A stretch of DNA of 10,616 nucleotides, taken from the NCBI GenBank assembly GCA_018396795.1, contig JAGTRH010000018.1, positions 1-10,616 of the forward strand, written 5' to 3'. This stretch comes from Candidatus Bathyarchaeota archaeon (GTDB lineage Archaea; Thermoproteota; Bathyarchaeia; Bathyarchaeales; B26-1). Position numbers and translations under genes: made by a program. Below the pieces are notes generated by a model. The model saw only the letters and a program-made list of their open reading frames with translations, was not told the DNA's origin and searched no databases. Positions 1-6,231 of this stretch are shown here, one piece after another; positions within the stretch are counted from its first letter, which is position 1, and each line of letters starts with the position of its first letter.

Positions 1-20
1 TTCGTCCAAACTCATGTGTT

Positions 21-127
21 TGGCGCCGGGGATGGGATTCGAACCCATGCGGCCCATAATGGGCCACAGGCTTTCTCGTCGCTCTACGGCTCAAGGCCTG
101 CGCCTTAATCCACTCGGCCACCCCGGC
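21..127 (-). tRNA. tRNA-Ser(UGA), intron-containing, CCA encoded
   Basis: Read on the minus strand this folds as a class II tRNA. The 7-bp acceptor stem is GCCGGGG (121-127) with CCCCGGC (25-31). The D stem is GCC/GGC, the anticodon stem CAGGC/GCCTG, the variable arm GGCCC/GGGCC, and the T arm ATGGG-TTCGAAT-CCCAT. The discriminator is G at 24 and CCA is encoded at 21-23. After removal of the 17-nt insert the anticodon loop is CTTGAGA, giving anticodon UGA (91-93) and so serine. A long variable arm with discriminator G fits archaeal tRNA-Ser. The mature tRNA is 87 nt plus CCA. I considered tRNA-Leu because of the long arm, but no Leu anticodon fits the loop. Confidence 0.95.
73..89 (-). other. 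tRNA intron at canonical position 37/38
   Basis: Seventeen bases interrupt the anticodon loop directly 3' of the anticodon. A bulge-helix-bulge can be drawn by eye. The outer helix is the anticodon stem. The central 4-bp helix pairs CTTG (32-35) with CGAG in the intron. One 3-nt bulge is AG/C, the other AA/A, each cut after its second base. The inner stem-loop is short (CG-TAGAG-CG, with one A left over), so the motif is slightly relaxed. The tRNA splicing endonuclease should remove it. Confidence 0.88.
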
Positions 128-160
128 GCGCGTATTGCTTGATCTCCGGAGTTAAGTCCT

Positions 161-170
161 ATTTATTTTT
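161..170 (-). promoter_or_regulatory. TATA box for tRNA-Ser
   Basis: The minus strand reads AAAAATAAAT, centred about 38 bp upstream of the tRNA 5' end. A start about 26 bp downstream would leave a 5' leader of roughly 12 nt for RNase P to remove. The call rests on composition and spacing only. Confidence 0.5.
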
Positions 171-248
171 GCTGGTTAAGTCAATAAAGATTTATGATTT
201 TCCTTGGAAATATTCTTAACGTTAATTGCATAGGAAGATGGATTTAAG

Positions 249-1037
249 TTGAAGTGCCAGTATTGTGGTTCGAATGTTGATCTCCCCTTTAGGTGTCCAT
301 TCTGCGGTGGATACTTCTGTGCTGAACATAGGTTGCCGGAGTTTCATGCGTGTCAAGGTATTAAGAGAGGCCCATCTATATATGAGGAAATTGAAAGGCG
401 GGATGAAGTTGTTAGATTGCCTTTTTACCGGAAGACGTTTTCTAGGTATTTTTCCCGTTTATCAAGTCGTACTGAAATTGCTCATTTAATTTTAGGTACA
501 ATAATGGTTATGTTGGTTGGTCTTTCTGTAGCAATTATTGAGGTACGCCTATCAAATCCTCTCTCAATATTGTTGTTAACATTTACTTTTGCATCAGCGT
601 TTATACCACATGAGCTTGGGCACAAGTTTACAGCTAAATATTATGGATTATGGGCTGAGTTTAGGTTATCGCTTATAGGTGTGATTATTACTTTTATCTC
701 CATTTTTTCACCGATAATTAAGATTGTTTCACCGGGAGCAGTCTTAGTATCTGGTGAAGCCAGTAGAAAAACGATGGGCAGGGTGGCGCTTTCCGGACCT
801 GTAATAAATATAGTGCTCTCCGCATTATTTTTTGTTTTAGGCTTTTCATACAATTCTTTAATACTTAGGATTATTTCTGTTTGGGGATCAATGGTTAATG
901 CTTATGTATCTCTTTTTAATCTAATACCCTTTGGCATTTTAGATGGAGCAAAAATCTTCTGGTGGAATAAATATCTCTGGGCTCTAGTATTTCTCTTATC
1001 ATTGATGATGGTTATAGTTATTTTAATAGTCTCGTGA
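249..1037 (+). CDS. AN1-type zinc finger fused to M50 site-2 protease, membrane protein
   Basis: The protein has 262 residues and a TTG start. Cytosolic residues 3-35 match the AN1 finger exactly in spacing: C3-x2-C6-x9-C16-x2-C19-x4-C24-x2-H27-x5-H33-x-C35. Hydrophobic segments follow at about 78-98, 105-123, 140-160, 178-200, 207-228 and 242-262. The second and third catalytic elements of peptidase family M50 are both present: HELGH (121-125, with E122 as catalytic glutamate) and NLIPFGILDG (224-233, with D232 as third zinc ligand). This predicts an intramembrane zinc metalloprotease that cleaves transmembrane substrates. The finger presumably recruits a partner or substrate at the cytosolic face; in eukaryotes AN1 fingers occur in ubiquitin- and stress-linked proteins, but its role here is unknown. 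The TTG start is needed because the first zinc ligand is residue 3. The gene stands alone and ends convergently with uS10, 57 bp away. Confidence 0.92.
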   Translation: MKCQYCGSNVDLPFRCPFCGGYFCAEHRLPEFHACQGIKRGPSIYEEIERRDEVVRLPFYRKTFSRYFSRLSSRTEIAHLILGTIMVMLVGLSVAIIEVRLSNPLSILLLTFTFASAFIPHELGHKFTAKYYGLWAEFRLSLIGVIITFISIFSPIIKIVSPGAVLVSGEASRKTMGRVALSGPVINIVLSALFFVLGFSYNSLILRIISVWGSMVNAYVSLFNLIPFGILDGAKIFWWNKYLWALVFLLSLMMVIVILIVS

Positions 1038-1094
1038 AGTGTAGAAATACCAAGCCACACTAAATGATCCTGGTTACAAACAATATAATTACAT

Positions 1095-1403
1095 TTAAAT
1101 TAGTTCTATGCTTATGTAAACTTCCTCTGGAACCCTCATACGCATAATTCTACGCATAACACGGTCCTCGGCATCTATATCAATTAAACGCCTATGTATC
1201 CGCATCTCCCATCTGTCCCACGTCTTAGTTCCCTCCCCGCATGGGCTTTTCATTACTGGCACTTTAAGTCTTTTTGTTGGCAATGAAATTGGACCTGAAA
1301 CCTTTACTCCAGCCTTCTCAGCTATAGCCTTAAGCTCACTACATATCTCATCAAGCTTTTTGGAGTCTGTACTCGTGAGCTTTATTCTAGCTCTTCCAAC
1401 CAA
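1095..1403 (-). CDS. rpsJ: 30S ribosomal protein uS10
   Basis: A 102-residue archaeal/eukaryal-type uS10, full length for the family. It shows the typical N-terminal strand RARIKLTSTD, the signature GVKVSGPISLPTKRL (32-46), the loop segment GEGTKTWDRWEMRIHRRLID (56-75) and the C-terminal strand VPEEVYISIEL. uS10 sits in the head of the small subunit. The start is TTG: an in-frame stop lies ten codons upstream (TGA at 1434-1436) with no ATG or GTG between. In many archaea this gene directly follows the gene for elongation factor 1A; here the upstream neighbour is eL37, 85 bp away, and a TATA box lies in that gap, so it is probably transcribed on its own. I am sure of the family; the exact start is slightly less certain. 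Confidence 0.96.
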   Translation of the reverse strand: MVGRARIKLTSTDSKKLDEICSELKAIAEKAGVKVSGPISLPTKRLKVPVMKSPCGEGTKTWDRWEMRIHRRLIDIDAEDRVMRRIMRMRVPEEVYISIELI

Positions 1404-1446
1404 TCTTTCGGCCTCACTGGTTTTCCTTATTCTTCAGAACTACGCT

Positions 1447-1454
1447 ATTTAAAT
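1447..1454 (-). promoter_or_regulatory. TATA box for uS10
   Basis: ATTTAAAT is centred about 47 bp upstream of the TTG start. A transcript starting about 26 bp downstream would carry a leader of roughly 20 nt, which contains a weak GTGAG purine element. The box is self-complementary, but no plus-strand gene begins nearby. Confidence 0.5.
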
Positions 1455-1488
1455 TCTTTTCTCCTAGATTTGCAGGTTATTACAGGAC

Positions 1489-1674
1489 TTAAATTAACCG
1501 TTGTCTTTGTAGATTTTTAGTTTGCCAGGAATATCTTCTTATTTTTGGATCTGGGTAACCACATGCTGCGCATCTCTTTTTTCTAACATGATATGCTCGA
1601 CGACCGCATCTCCTGCATCTTATATGAACAGTTTTTCCCATTCTTTTCCCAAAGGATGGAGTACCTTTTGTCAT
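1489..1674 (-). CDS. rpl37e: 50S ribosomal protein eL37
   Basis: A 61-residue basic zinc-ribbon protein of the large subunit, found in archaea and eukaryotes but not bacteria. The family signature is intact from residue 4: GTPSFGKRMG, then H17, C20-x2-C23-G. The second pair of zinc ligands is C35-x2-C38, followed by the conserved GYPDPKIRRYSWQ. The length is normal for archaeal eL37. It starts with ATG five bases after the LSm stop. An AGGTGA Shine-Dalgarno sequence (1680-1685) contains that stop codon, so translation of the two genes is probably coupled. The LSm-eL37 pair is a common archaeal gene order, as I recall it. Confidence 0.97.
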   Translation of the reverse strand: MTKGTPSFGKRMGKTVHIRCRRCGRRAYHVRKKRCAACGYPDPKIRRYSWQTKNLQRQRLI

Positions 1675-1679
1675 TTATT

Positions 1680-1898
1680 TCACCTTGGAGGGGGGGAAAT
1701 CATTATAACATTATCACCCCTAACTATAATTAAGCCGAGCTCTTTAACGTTTTCGGCGTCGGTTACGTCTTCAGCCTTCTCAAGGACTAAATTTAGATGC
1801 TGGTCGAATCCTTGAAGTCTCCCTCTTATACTCTTTCCACCCCTGAGTTTTATTAGCACAATCTTTCCAAGGCTTTCTTCAAGTATTTGAGTCGCCAT
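1680..1898 (-). CDS. Sm-like archaeal protein (LSm / SmAP)
   Basis: A 72-residue LSm protein. These form a homoheptameric ring that binds U-rich single-stranded RNA and take part in RNA metabolism. The Sm1 motif spans about residues 10-41, with D32-x-H34-x-N36-L in the position that contacts the uridine base. The Sm2 motif is IIVRGDNVIMIS (57-68), with R60-G61-D62-N63 completing the uridine pocket. The N-terminal helix and total length are normal; there is no C-terminal extension beyond PPPR. It is the first gene of a two-gene unit with eL37. The minus-strand leader has an AAAGGTTGTG purine-rich stretch shortly before the ATG, a plausible but weak Shine-Dalgarno site. Confidence 0.96.
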   Translation of the reverse strand: MATQILEESLGKIVLIKLRGGKSIRGRLQGFDQHLNLVLEKAEDVTDAENVKELGLIIVRGDNVIMISPPPR

Positions 1899-1950
1899 TA
1901 TTTCACAACCTTTAATTGATTGACTTCACACTTTCTAAGAGAAGATGCGA

Positions 1951-1959
1951 ATTTATATG
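1951..1959. promoter_or_regulatory. Shared TATA element in the divergent LSm / PUA gap
   Basis: ATTTATATG reads as a TATA box on both strands. For the plus-strand PUA gene its centre is about 25 bp before the ATG at 1980, so that mRNA should be leaderless. For minus-strand LSm it is about 57 bp before the start, leaving a leader of about 30 nt that carries a purine-rich site. No second TATA-like sequence is obvious in the 81-bp gap. Confidence 0.55.
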
Positions 1960-1979
1960 CGTTATGCTAATTTTATTCT

Positions 1980-2501
1980 ATGAATAAAATTAAGCGGCAG
2001 TATCCACTTAAGGAAAGCGAGAAGAAAGCTCTTTTCAAGAGATTATTTGAGAAGTTTAATAAAAGTCCTGAGCGGACTTTTGGTGTTAAACCTAAAATAG
2101 AAGTTGTTGAGTTTCATGAGAGAAAAGTTTTCATCGTTAACGGAAAACCGTTGTTAATTGAGGTTAAAGACGACCTTATACCAACATTATTATGTGAAGA
2201 TTTGGTTCAGCAGCTTTCGAAGGTCATTGTTGATATGGGTGCAATTCCACATATATGTAATGGTGCTGACATAATGGCCCCTGGCATAGTTAAGATCGAG
2301 GGTGAATTTGAGGAGGGAGATTTAGTCGCGGTGTTAGATGAGAAGCATGGGAAGACAATTGCCATAGCTAAGGCCCTCTTAAACTCCAGGGATGCAAGAA
2401 AACTTAGGCATGGGAAGATTTTTGAGAATATACACCATGTTGGAGATCAAGTCTGGAGAATATCGAGAGAGATTTTGGGAAACGAAAGAGTTAAGACTTG
2501 A
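1980..2501 (+). CDS. PUA-domain RNA-binding protein, archaeal MCT-1/Tma20-like
   Basis: A 173-residue protein with a pre-PUA N-terminal domain (about 1-75) and a PUA domain (about 79-155). The most diagnostic part is the PUA stretch VDMGAIPHICNGADIMAPGI (84-103) followed by F110-EEGDLVAV. The layout matches the archaeal family related to eukaryotic MCT-1/Tma20, which acts with a DENR/SUI1-type partner in translation initiation and ribosome recycling. The exact archaeal role is inferred from that relationship. TATA spacing predicts a leaderless mRNA starting at or next to the ATG. SepF follows 52 bp downstream with no good promoter of its own, so the two are probably cotranscribed. The alternatives, an archaeosine transglycosylase-type PUA fragment or a pseudouridine synthase, are unlikely because no catalytic domain is present. 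Confidence 0.85.
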   Translation: MNKIKRQYPLKESEKKALFKRLFEKFNKSPERTFGVKPKIEVVEFHERKVFIVNGKPLLIEVKDDLIPTLLCEDLVQQLSKVIVDMGAIPHICNGADIMAPGIVKIEGEFEEGDLVAVLDEKHGKTIAIAKALLNSRDARKLRHGKIFENIHHVGDQVWRISREILGNERVKT

Positions 2502-2540
2502 AAGGAACAATTCTAAGTTTGAGGCTTAATGCGTATTTAA

Positions 2541-2547
2541 GAGGGGA
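2541..2547 (+). promoter_or_regulatory. Shine-Dalgarno site fixing the GTG start of SepF
   Basis: GAGGGGA lies about 6 nt before the GTG at 2554. It is the clearest ribosome binding site on the plus strand and supports GTG over the internal ATG codons, the first of which would remove the N-terminal amphipathic helix. Confidence 0.65.
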
Positions 2548-2553
2548 CGCAAA

Positions 2554-2967
2554 GTGACCAATCCAGATTTAGGAAGATTAATCGAGAAGCTCATAAGCAA
2601 AAGAAGAGAGAAAGCTGAGGTGAAGACTGAAGAACAAAAGGGGGGAGAACAGATGCCTCCAACAAATATGTATCCTCCAGCTTCCAGCAAAATCTACCTT
2701 AGGGCGCTATCTCTACATTCACTTGATGATTTAGAGAAAATTAAAAGTGAAGTTAAATCCGGAAACATTTTGATAATTAAAGTTGAACCATTAGCTGAGA
2801 AAAGCATTGAAGATGTTAAACGTGCTATTAGCGAGCTAAGCGAATTCGTTGAGTCTATAGGCGGCGATATTGCTCGTTTAGGCGAAGAACGAATAGTTCT
2901 GACACCACCAAACGTCCAAATATGGAAGGAAAAATCTCCGACAACTACCAGCACGGTTCCTACGTAA
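2554..2967 (+). CDS. sepF: SepF-like cell division protein (DUF552 family)
   Basis: A 137-residue protein. Residues 1-20 (LGRLIEKLISKRREK) can form an amphipathic helix, the expected membrane-targeting element of SepF. Residues 21-46 are a charged, proline-rich linker. Residues 47-125 are the SepF core: IYLRALSLHSLDDLEKI, KSGNILIIKVEPLAEKS, and the strongly conserved GGDIARLGEERIVLTPP (103-119). SepF anchors FtsZ filaments to the membrane; archaeal SepF is the main known FtsZ anchor in archaea that divide with FtsZ. The short Thr/Ser-rich tail is probably disordered. The gene follows the PUA gene in the same direction. Its stop is 14 bp from the convergent 3' end of aCPSF1, so antisense read-through is possible there. 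The family is clear; the division role is by homology. Confidence 0.92.
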   Translation: MTNPDLGRLIEKLISKRREKAEVKTEEQKGGEQMPPTNMYPPASSKIYLRALSLHSLDDLEKIKSEVKSGNILIIKVEPLAEKSIEDVKRAISELSEFVESIGGDIARLGEERIVLTPPNVQIWKEKSPTTTSTVPT

Positions 2968-2981
2968 TCTTTGCTGCTTAT

Positions 2982-4928
2982 TCATCGCAACCTTATTGTT
3001 TCAAGGATGTCTGGCGCTACAGCATTAACTTTATACTTTCTACGTAGGAAGTCGGCGAGAGACAAACATTTGCTTCTCTCACCGTGACATATAATTATGT
3101 TCTCTGGCTTCGGCGCTATTCTACGCAAATAATTTATTATCTGCCTTCTATCTGAATGCCCGGAGAAACCCTCAACAGTGTGAACTCTCAAGCCGACTTT
3201 TATAACTTTAATTTTTCCCTCCTGATCCACTATTGAAACTTCACGCGCACCTTTCTGTATTCTTCGACCTAGAGTCCCCTCAATTTGGTAGCTAACAAAT
3301 ATTAGTGAATTTCTTTCGTCATGGGCTAAATTCTGGAAGTAGTCTATTACTGGGCCTCCTTCAAGCATTCCTGCCGTAGCTAGTATTATGCATGGTTCCC
3401 CCTCAATTATTTCACTTCTGGCGCTTGGATGCTCAACTATGGTGAAATATTCGGATTCAAATGGGTTAATGCCCTCATTAATTATTTTGTTTCGAACTTC
3501 CCTTGAGAGATATTCTGGAAAGGCCATGTGTATAGCTGTAGATTCGGAGATCATCCCCTCAATGAATACTGGCGCTTCTTTAAGCTCGCCTCGTCTCATA
3601 TACTCATCTATGACGAGCATTATCTCCTGTGCCCTGCCGACGGCTGGTACGGGAATTATCGCCTTTCCACCTTTATCAAGAGTTTCGTTTATCAGCGAAA
3701 TAAGATTCTTTTCAGCGTCCGCTCTCGAGGGCATAAGATCAGTTGGGGCACTATATGTGCTCTCAGTTATAATAGTTTCAACTCTCGGGAACTCAGCAGC
3801 CGAAGCCTCTAAGAGCATTGTTCTACCATACTTAAAGTCTCCGGTGTATACAATATTGTGATATCCCTCACCCACGTGTAGGTGGATTATTGAAGATCCA
3901 AGTATGTGCCCAGCATTATGAAGAGTCAACCGTATATCTGGCGCTATATCGGTGACAATTCCGTAACGTAAAGGAATCGTATGCAATACAGCTTCGCGCA
4001 CATCCTTCTGGTCGTATGGTAACGGAACGCCTTGCTTAGATAAAACGTCTAAATAGTCTAGTTGCAGTAGAGTCATGAGGCTGAGGTTTGGAACGGAACA
4101 GTAAACTGGGCCGTCATATCCGTACTTAAATAGGTACGGCAGAAGGCCGCAGTGATCTAGATGGGCGTGGCTTATAACCACGGCGTCCAGGGATTCGATG
4201 TCGAATTCTAATGCATCAAGTCTTGGAAAGGCGTCAAACGGTTTCGTTGAGCCCGGATTTATCCCGCAGTCTAAGAGGACTTGGCTTTCTCTTGTTTGGA
4301 TGAGAATAGCAGAGCGGCCAACTTCTCTTGCGGCCCCAAGCATTGTTACTCTTACGTCGCCAATCTCATAAAGCAATGGCCTAAATATTCTTTCGCCAAC
4401 ATTACGAAGTATTCTTTCTCTTTCTTTACTGCTACTGTAAAGTGAATGTTGGATGTGCGTCATTATCTTCGATGGTTTAGGCGTGCTCCTTACAGCTCGT
4501 GGTCTCCATCTTGTTCTAAGAACTATTTCTTGAAGGGTTGAGCCGTTCTTCCCTATAACGAGCCCTGGTTTTTTAGCTTCTATTATCACTTCGCCTAAGG
4601 GTGGGTCGAAAACTATGTTTGTTATTTCGGCCTCCTTTGGCACCAATTCATTTATTACTTTTTCTGCTTCCTTCTCGGGAAGTCTCACAGATGGATCTGA
4701 GCGAGGAACTATTCTCTTTTTTATAATGTTGACAATGTTTGTAATTATGTGCTCTTGCTCTATTAGTATCTCTGGTTTTCTCGCATAGATAGCTAGCGCT
4801 GGACCCTCGAACTCTATTCGAGTTATCTCAGCTTCCTTAGGGATGTGCTCTATTATTATTTGTCTGATCTCGGTTTTATTCTTCTCATTTGATGGCAATT
4901 TGTCAAGTCTCCTTTCTTTTAGACGCAT
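2982..4928 (-). CDS. fttA: aCPSF1 / FttA, KH-MBL-beta-CASP ribonuclease and transcription termination factor
   Basis: The protein has 648 residues, full length for the archaeal family. Two N-terminal KH-type domains occupy about 17-72 and 84-150; the second has a GxxG loop (G126-KN-G129). The metallo-beta-lactamase core has the zinc motif H254-A-H256-L-D258-H259, then H341 (NAGHILGS) and D364 (TGDF). The beta-CASP insert carries motif A E389 (ITEST), motif B H591 (FSGHSD) and motif C H615 (CHGE). All catalytic residues are present, so it should be active. In other archaea this CPSF73 homologue cleaves nascent RNA at U-rich 3' ends and terminates transcription together with RNA polymerase and Spt4/5. 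It is transcribed alone, divergently from egsA. The ATG at 4928 is my choice; TTG at residue 11 is an alternative, since the first 15 residues are poorly conserved and no clear Shine-Dalgarno site precedes the ATG. Confidence 0.97.
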   Translation of the reverse strand: MRLKERRLDKLPSNEKNKTEIRQIIIEHIPKEAEITRIEFEGPALAIYARKPEILIEQEHIITNIVNIIKKRIVPRSDPSVRLPEKEAEKVINELVPKEAEITNIVFDPPLGEVIIEAKKPGLVIGKNGSTLQEIVLRTRWRPRAVRSTPKPSKIMTHIQHSLYSSSKERERILRNVGERIFRPLLYEIGDVRVTMLGAAREVGRSAILIQTRESQVLLDCGINPGSTKPFDAFPRLDALEFDIESLDAVVISHAHLDHCGLLPYLFKYGYDGPVYCSVPNLSLMTLLQLDYLDVLSKQGVPLPYDQKDVREAVLHTIPLRYGIVTDIAPDIRLTLHNAGHILGSSIIHLHVGEGYHNIVYTGDFKYGRTMLLEASAAEFPRVETIITESTYSAPTDLMPSRADAEKNLISLINETLDKGGKAIIPVPAVGRAQEIMLVIDEYMRRGELKEAPVFIEGMISESTAIHMAFPEYLSREVRNKIINEGINPFESEYFTIVEHPSARSEIIEGEPCIILATAGMLEGGPVIDYFQNLAHDERNSLIFVSYQIEGTLGRRIQKGAREVSIVDQEGKIKVIKVGLRVHTVEGFSGHSDRRQIINYLRRIAPKPENIIICHGERSKCLSLADFLRRKYKVNAVAPDILETIRLR

Positions 4929-4941
4929 CGAAATTCCAAAT

Positions 4942-4955
4942 CATTTAATTAAAAC
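4942..4955 (-). promoter_or_regulatory. Candidate proximal TATA box of aCPSF1
   Basis: The minus strand has a T/A-only run (TTTTAATTAAAT) ending about 14 bp before the ATG, with its centre 20-23 bp away. That predicts a leaderless or near-leaderless transcript and is slightly too close to be ideal. The alternative is ATTTAAAT at 5061-5068, which would give a leader of about 110 nt that includes the hairpin at 4989-5027. Confidence 0.4.
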
Positions 4956-4988
4956 TTGTCACTAGCCTCAATAAACCAGTCCCGTTAT

Positions 4989-5027
4989 CCGCCCTTTTCC
5001 ACTGAAATACTCGTGGTTTAAGGGCGG
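4989..5027. repeat. GC-rich inverted repeat (hairpin) between aCPSF1 and egsA
   Basis: CCGCCCTT (4989-4996) is perfectly complementary to AAGGGCGG (5020-5027). Inside it, CCAC (4999-5002) pairs with GTGG (5013-5016) across a small TT/TTT internal loop, with a 10-nt apical loop. The stem is far richer in GC than the surrounding gap. No T run follows on either strand, so it does not look like an intrinsic terminator. It could be a structured leader, a small RNA or a protein-binding site. Confidence 0.7.
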
Positions 5028-5060
5028 CGTATATTCACATTAGAATTAATACGAACTTAG

Positions 5061-5068
5061 ATTTAAAT
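5061..5068. promoter_or_regulatory. Palindromic TATA-like element in the aCPSF1/egsA gap
   Basis: ATTTAAAT is self-complementary and could work in either direction. On the minus strand, a start about 26 bp away falls near 5038, just before the hairpin. On the plus strand it would give egsA a leader of about 70 nt. A second T/A-rich stretch at about 5112-5124 is a more usual distance from the egsA start. The remainder of 4929-5162 contains no open frame that looks coding. Confidence 0.35.
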
Positions 5069-5162
5069 CGTTCGGATAAATTTGGCAGAATTATTAGAAA
5101 CATTTTAATGCATTTAATTTTTATGTAAAACCTAGAAAATAGTTTTTCAAGAGCTGGTATCG

Positions 5163-6227
5163 TTGGTGTCAAGAATTCATCGTATGCAGTTGCCTAGAGA
5201 GATAATTGTTGGGAGAGGAAGTATAGAGATGGTAGGCTCAGTATGCAATGATCTAGGCTTTACTAGAAAAGCCCTAATAATTGCTGGAGAGAGCACTTTT
5301 GAAGTAGCGGGTCGAAGAGTTAAAGATATACTTGAGAGTGAGGGGTTAGAGGTCAGTGAGCATATAATAACATCTAATATACCTACAATTAGAGATGTAG
5401 AGTTGTCTGAAGAGAAAATAAAGGAACTGAGACCTCAAGTCGTTTTTGGTGTAGGTGGAGGAGCGAAAATAGATATAGCAAAGCTCAGCTCAGCACGCCA
5501 AGGTGTTCCCTTCGTAAGTATTCCAACAACAGCATCTCATGATGGAATAGCAAGTCCCTTCGCCTCCTTAAAAGGGTTAAGTAAGCCTTATTCGATTTTA
5601 GCTCAGTCGCCAATCGCCGTGATTGCGGACACAGAAGTTATAATTAAAACACCATACCGTTTTATTGCAAGCGGCTGCGGAGATGTTATTGCAAAGTTCA
5701 CTTCAACGCGCGACTGGAAGCTTGCTCACGAGAGAAGAAATGAGTATTATGCACAGTATACGGCAAGCATAGCTTTAATGAGCGCACAGCACATAGTTGA
5801 GCATTCGAATCTAATTAAGCCAAACTCGGAGGAGGGTTTAAGAGCGCTCCTAGAGTCCCTCGTTAGTTGCGGTATAGCAATGGGTATTGCTGGAAGCAGC
5901 AAACCATGCAGCGGTTCTGAGCATCTATTCAGCCATGCCCTCGACCTAATAGCACCTAAGCCAGCATTACATGGAGAGCAATGTGGAATTGGAGCAATAA
6001 TGATGGCTTTGCTACATGGATTAGATTGGAATTCAATCAAGGAAACATTGCGAAAGGTTGGAGCCCCAGTCACAGCTAATGAAATAGGTATAGAACCAAG
6101 GTATATTATTGAAGCTTTAGTGAGAGCGCCTGAGATTCGCCCCGACCGGTATACAATTCTCAGCGAGAAACCATTAAATTATGAGCGCGCACGATCTTTA
6201 GCTAAGGAGACTGGAGTGATTAATTAA
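5163..6227 (+). CDS. egsA: sn-glycerol-1-phosphate dehydrogenase (NAD(P)-dependent)
   Basis: A 354-residue enzyme that reduces dihydroxyacetone phosphate to sn-glycerol-1-phosphate, the first committed step of archaeal lipid backbone synthesis. It belongs to the iron-alcohol-dehydrogenase/dehydroquinate-synthase superfamily. The nucleotide-binding glycine loop is FGVGGGAKIDIAK (95-107), and STK-like substrate contacts occur in SIPTTASHDGIASP (119-132). The zinc ligands are D174 (GCGDVIAK), H254 (GSEHLFSH) and H270 (LHGEQCG). No key residue is missing. The start is uncertain: TTG at 5163, GTG at 5166 and ATG at 5184 (residue 8) are in frame, no strong Shine-Dalgarno site decides, and homology begins near MQLPREIIVG, which favours the ATG. 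UPF0179 begins four bases after the stop, so the two form an operon. Confidence 0.97.
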   Translation: MVSRIHRMQLPREIIVGRGSIEMVGSVCNDLGFTRKALIIAGESTFEVAGRRVKDILESEGLEVSEHIITSNIPTIRDVELSEEKIKELRPQVVFGVGGGAKIDIAKLSSARQGVPFVSIPTTASHDGIASPFASLKGLSKPYSILAQSPIAVIADTEVIIKTPYRFIASGCGDVIAKFTSTRDWKLAHERRNEYYAQYTASIALMSAQHIVEHSNLIKPNSEEGLRALLESLVSCGIAMGIAGSSKPCSGSEHLFSHALDLIAPKPALHGEQCGIGAIMMALLHGLDWNSIKETLRKVGAPVTANEIGIEPRYIIEALVRAPEIRPDRYTILSEKPLNYERARSLAKETGVIN

Positions 6228-6231
6228 ACGT

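Noticed and set aside
1522..1815. Open frame of 97 codons on the plus strand.
   Set aside because: It is antisense to eL37 and LSm, both certain genes, and its translation is Ser/Cys-rich with no motif.
3388..3861. Open frame of 157 codons on the plus strand.
   Set aside because: It lies entirely antisense to the conserved metallo-beta-lactamase/beta-CASP core of aCPSF1 and its translation shows no recognisable domain, so it is a shadow frame.
4989..5039. The hairpin followed by ACA (5037-5039), considered as an H/ACA guide RNA.
   Set aside because: The ACA is nine bases beyond the stem instead of directly after it, and there is neither a proper pseudouridylation pocket nor a kink-turn.
5747..6073. 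Open frame of 108 codons on the minus strand.
   Set aside because: It is antisense to the C-terminal helical domain of glycerol-1-phosphate dehydrogenase and has no protein-like motif.
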